NCBI GenBank assembly: GCA_018824405.1
Contig: JAHJGO010000005.1
Span: forward strand, 1 to 64,000
Direction of reading: 5' to 3'
DNA from: Gammaproteobacteria bacterium
GTDB taxonomy: Bacteria > Pseudomonadota > Gammaproteobacteria > Burkholderiales > Sulfuricellaceae
Length of the DNA stretch: 64,000 nt
Shown here: piece by piece, positions 62,267 to 64,000 of the stretch
Layout: the number at the start of each line of letters is the position of its first letter
Numbering within the stretch: position 1 is the stretch's first letter
Translations under genes and position numbers: made by a program
The notes under the pieces: generated by a model
Databases searched by the model: none
Seen by the model: the letters and a program-made list of their open reading frames with translations, nothing else
What the model was told of the DNA's origin: nothing

Positions 62267-63190
62267 ATGCACACCGCCTACATTACCCACCCTAGCAGTC
62301 TCAGGCACGACATGGGCGCGGATCACCCCGAATGCCCGGCACGTATCCAGGCTATTGAGGATCAGCTGATTGCCTCAGGGCTGCTGCCATTTCTCGATCA
62401 CCAGGAGGCGCCACGGGCAACGGATGAAATGCTGGCGCGAGTGCACCATCCTGACTACATAGCGGCGATTCGTGCTGCTGCGCCTGATGCCGGCCTGGCA
62501 TACATAGACCCGGACACGGCGATGAACCCGCATACACTGGAAGCTGCGCTGCGAGCTGCTGGTGCGGTCGTTCTGGCGGTTGATATGGTGATGTCCGGAC
62601 GTGCGGAAAATGCCTTCTGCAATGTGCGCCCGCCTGGTCACCATGCTGGTGTCGCCAGTTCTGGCGGTTTCTGCTTTTTTAACAATGTCGCGGTCGGGGC
62701 TGCACATGCCTTGGCTCAGCATGGCCTGGAACGGGTAGCGATTGCCGACTTCGATGTGCACCACGGCAACGGGACGGAAGATATTTTTCACGACGATCCG
62801 CGCGTGATGTTGTGTTCGACTTTTCGCCATCCTTATTACCCTTATTCCGGGGCTGACAGCGGCAACCAACACATTATCAACGTGCCGCTTCCCGCAGGGA
62901 CATCGGGAGAAGCTTTTCGCGCAGCGGTCACGGAACAGTGGCTCCCTGCGCTGGAGCGTTTCAAGCCACAGATGCTGTTCATTTCTGCAGGCTTCGATGC
63001 TCACCGCGAGGATGACATGGGCGGATTCGCATTGAGGGAAGCGGATTACGTCTGGGTGACCGAAGCACTCAAGGATGTCGCCGCTCGCCATGCCAATAGC
63101 CGCATCGTCTCGACACTGGAGGGTGGCTATGCCTTGCATGCGCTCGGGCGCAGTGCGGCGGCGCATATCAAAGTACTGAGTGATTTGTAA
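62267..63190 (+). CDS. Histone-deacetylase-fold protein (class II, AcuC/HdaH-like)
   Basis: A 307-residue zinc deacetylase. It has HPECPARIQAIEDQL, VRPPGHHAGVASSGGFCFFNN (His-His), ADFDVHHGNGTEDIF (zinc-binding Asp and His), FISAGFDAHREDDMGG and EGGYALHAL. Members deacetylate lysine or acetylpolyamines. The gene is divergent from the Pat-like acetyltransferase, with 107 bases between starts, and so could oppose it. It is followed 13 bases later by the phosphoribosyltransferase gene. Confidence 0.93.
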   Translation: MHTAYITHPSSLRHDMGADHPECPARIQAIEDQLIASGLLPFLDHQEAPRATDEMLARVHHPDYIAAIRAAAPDAGLAYIDPDTAMNPHTLEAALRAAGAVVLAVDMVMSGRAENAFCNVRPPGHHAGVASSGGFCFFNNVAVGAAHALAQHGLERVAIADFDVHHGNGTEDIFHDDPRVMLCSTFRHPYYPYSGADSGNQHIINVPLPAGTSGEAFRAAVTEQWLPALERFKPQMLFISAGFDAHREDDMGGFALREADYVWVTEALKDVAARHANSRIVSTLEGGYALHALGRSAAAHIKVLSDL

Positions 63191-63203
63191 ACGGGGTGTG
63201 CTG

Positions 63204-63746
63204 ATGATGAATGAAGCATGGAAAATACGCCAGGAAGCGGAACAACTCGTTTCTGCGGAAGAAGTGGATGAAGTGATGCTGCGTCTGGCCGGGGAGATTT
63301 CGCACCAGCTGGCAGACAAGCAACCGCTGGTACTCAGCGTGATGACCGGTGCGACGGTGTTTGCAGGCCAGTTGCTGCCTTTGCTGGATTTCCCGCTGGA
63401 TTTTGATTATGTGCAGGTGTCGCGCTATGGAGATGCCATCCGTGGCGGGCAAATGGTGTGGAAAGTGCCGCCTCCCGTAAATGTCAAAGGACGTGTGGTT
63501 CTGGTACTGGATGACATTCTGGACGAGGGCGTCACGCTGGCGGAAATTCGCCGCTGCGTAATGGAACTGGGCGCGGCTGAGTGCTATAGCGCCGTGTTCG
63601 TGAACAAGCTGATTGAGCGTAGCAAACCTATACGGGCCGATTTTGTCGGACTCGATATTTCTGACCGTTACGTGTTCGGTTTCGGTATGGATGTTCGTGG
63701 CGCGTGGCGTAACCTGCCCGCAATTTATGCTTTGAAAGAGGAATAA
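63204..63746 (+). CDS. Hypoxanthine-guanine phosphoribosyltransferase family protein
   Basis: A 180-residue type I PRTase. The PRPP loop is VLVLDDILDEGVTLAEIRR; the N-terminal half includes VLSVMTGATVFAGQLLPLLDFPLDFDYVQVSRYG, as in HPRT-like proteins, and GLDISDRYVFGFGMDVRGAWRNLP supplies the hood. It should make IMP or GMP from hypoxanthine or guanine with PRPP. The gene is followed after 5 bases by a methylthio-nucleoside phosphorylase, which suggests salvage of the released base. ATG 63204 and 63207 are both possible starts. Confidence 0.9.
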   Translation: MMNEAWKIRQEAEQLVSAEEVDEVMLRLAGEISHQLADKQPLVLSVMTGATVFAGQLLPLLDFPLDFDYVQVSRYGDAIRGGQMVWKVPPPVNVKGRVVLVLDDILDEGVTLAEIRRCVMELGAAECYSAVFVNKLIERSKPIRADFVGLDISDRYVFGFGMDVRGAWRNLPAIYALKEE

Positions 63747-63751
63747 GTTAT

Positions 63752-64000
63752 ATGTTGGGAATTATCGGGGGCAGCGGCCTGGCAAAGATATCCGGCCTGG
63801 AAGAGATTCGCCGCAAAGTGGTGAGGACGCCTTACGGCGAACCTTCCGGCGCGCTGATATTCGGCGAGATCAATGGGCGGGAAGTGGTTTTTCTGGCGCG
63901 TCACGGATATGGCCATACCATTCCGCCGCATGAAGTGAATTATCGGGCCAATATGTGGGCGCTGCATGCCGAGGGTGCGCAGGATGTGATTTCCATTGCC
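63752..64000 (+). CDS. MTA/methylthioinosine phosphorylase, N-terminal part (cut by window edge)
   Basis: 83 codons open to the window end. The start LGIIGGSGLAKISGLEEI, then TPYGEPSGALIFGEI and FLARHGYGHTIPPHEVNYRANMWAL are diagnostic of the MTAP/PNP family (phosphate-binding Ser-Gly and Arg-His). It releases adenine from MTA (MtnP) or, as in Pseudomonas, hypoxanthine from methylthioinosine (MTIP); the neighbouring hypoxanthine-type PRTase makes the latter attractive. The product, methylthioribose-1-phosphate, feeds MtnA at 58389. The residues separating the two substrates lie beyond the window. Confidence 0.9.
   Translation, partial: MLGIIGGSGLAKISGLEEIRRKVVRTPYGEPSGALIFGEINGREVVFLARHGYGHTIPPHEVNYRANMWALHAEGAQDVISIA

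Overview
The window reads as chromosomal DNA of a chemolithotrophic, sulfur-oxidising betaproteobacterium of the Sulfuricella/Sulfuriferula/Gallionellaceae kind. This is inferred from the sat-aprB-aprA block, the CbbQ/CbbO-like pair, the dnaX-ybaB-recR order, an MtnA/FucA-type aldolase pair and the general codon usage; no rRNA or other taxonomic marker is present, so genus is not fixed. Genes are dense, with few gaps over 200 bases, and no tRNA, rRNA or CRISPR array was seen.

Layout. 1-132 is the tail of an IS30-family transposase. 248-17059 is a signal-transduction island, all on the + strand: five paralogous receiver domains, an HDOD protein, three soluble or membrane histidine kinases, a FixL-like/FixJ-like pair, a large PAS-GGDEF-EAL-REC protein, an HD-GYP regulator, an MglA-like GTPase and a PilB-like ATPase with an N-terminal receiver domain. 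The last two suggest that the network's output is type IV pilus or surface-motility control. 17195-20802 is housekeeping: a thioredoxin-TPR protein, dnaX, ybaB and recR. 20960-31030 is a nitrate assimilation locus (nasT, nrtA, a globin, nrtB, nrtC, nasA, nirB, nirD), with a narK-type transporter and a PP2C-kinase fusion at 39267-42522.

Nitrogen control is unusually readable. Near-consensus sigma-54 promoters precede nrtA, nasA and narK. The nrtA leader carries two hexaloop hairpins of the ANTAR-target type followed by an intrinsic terminator, so two layers are predicted: NtrC/sigma-54 initiation and NasT antitermination.

31072-37725 is a second c-di-GMP/phosphorelay operon on the minus strand, followed by a sorbosone-dehydrogenase-like protein. 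42708-51744 (minus) is the sulfur block: sat, aprB, aprA, then a YkgJ-like cysteine-cluster protein, a MoxR-type ATPase and a VWA protein, with no RuBisCO genes in sight. 51979-57678 holds an MscS-cNMP channel, crcB-DUF190, a TSUP permease, sucCD and a low-molecular-weight phosphatase. 57724-64000 is a divergent cluster that looks like a methylthioadenosine/5-deoxyadenosine disposal pathway (FucA-like aldolase, mtnA, an mtnP/MTIP-like phosphorylase, a hypoxanthine-type phosphoribosyltransferase), interleaved with a protein acetyltransferase and a histone-deacetylase-fold deacetylase.

The most promising leads are the REC-PilB/MglA signalling island, the sat-apr-linked MoxR/VWA/YkgJ trio, and the nitrate leader RNA with its sigma-54 regulon.
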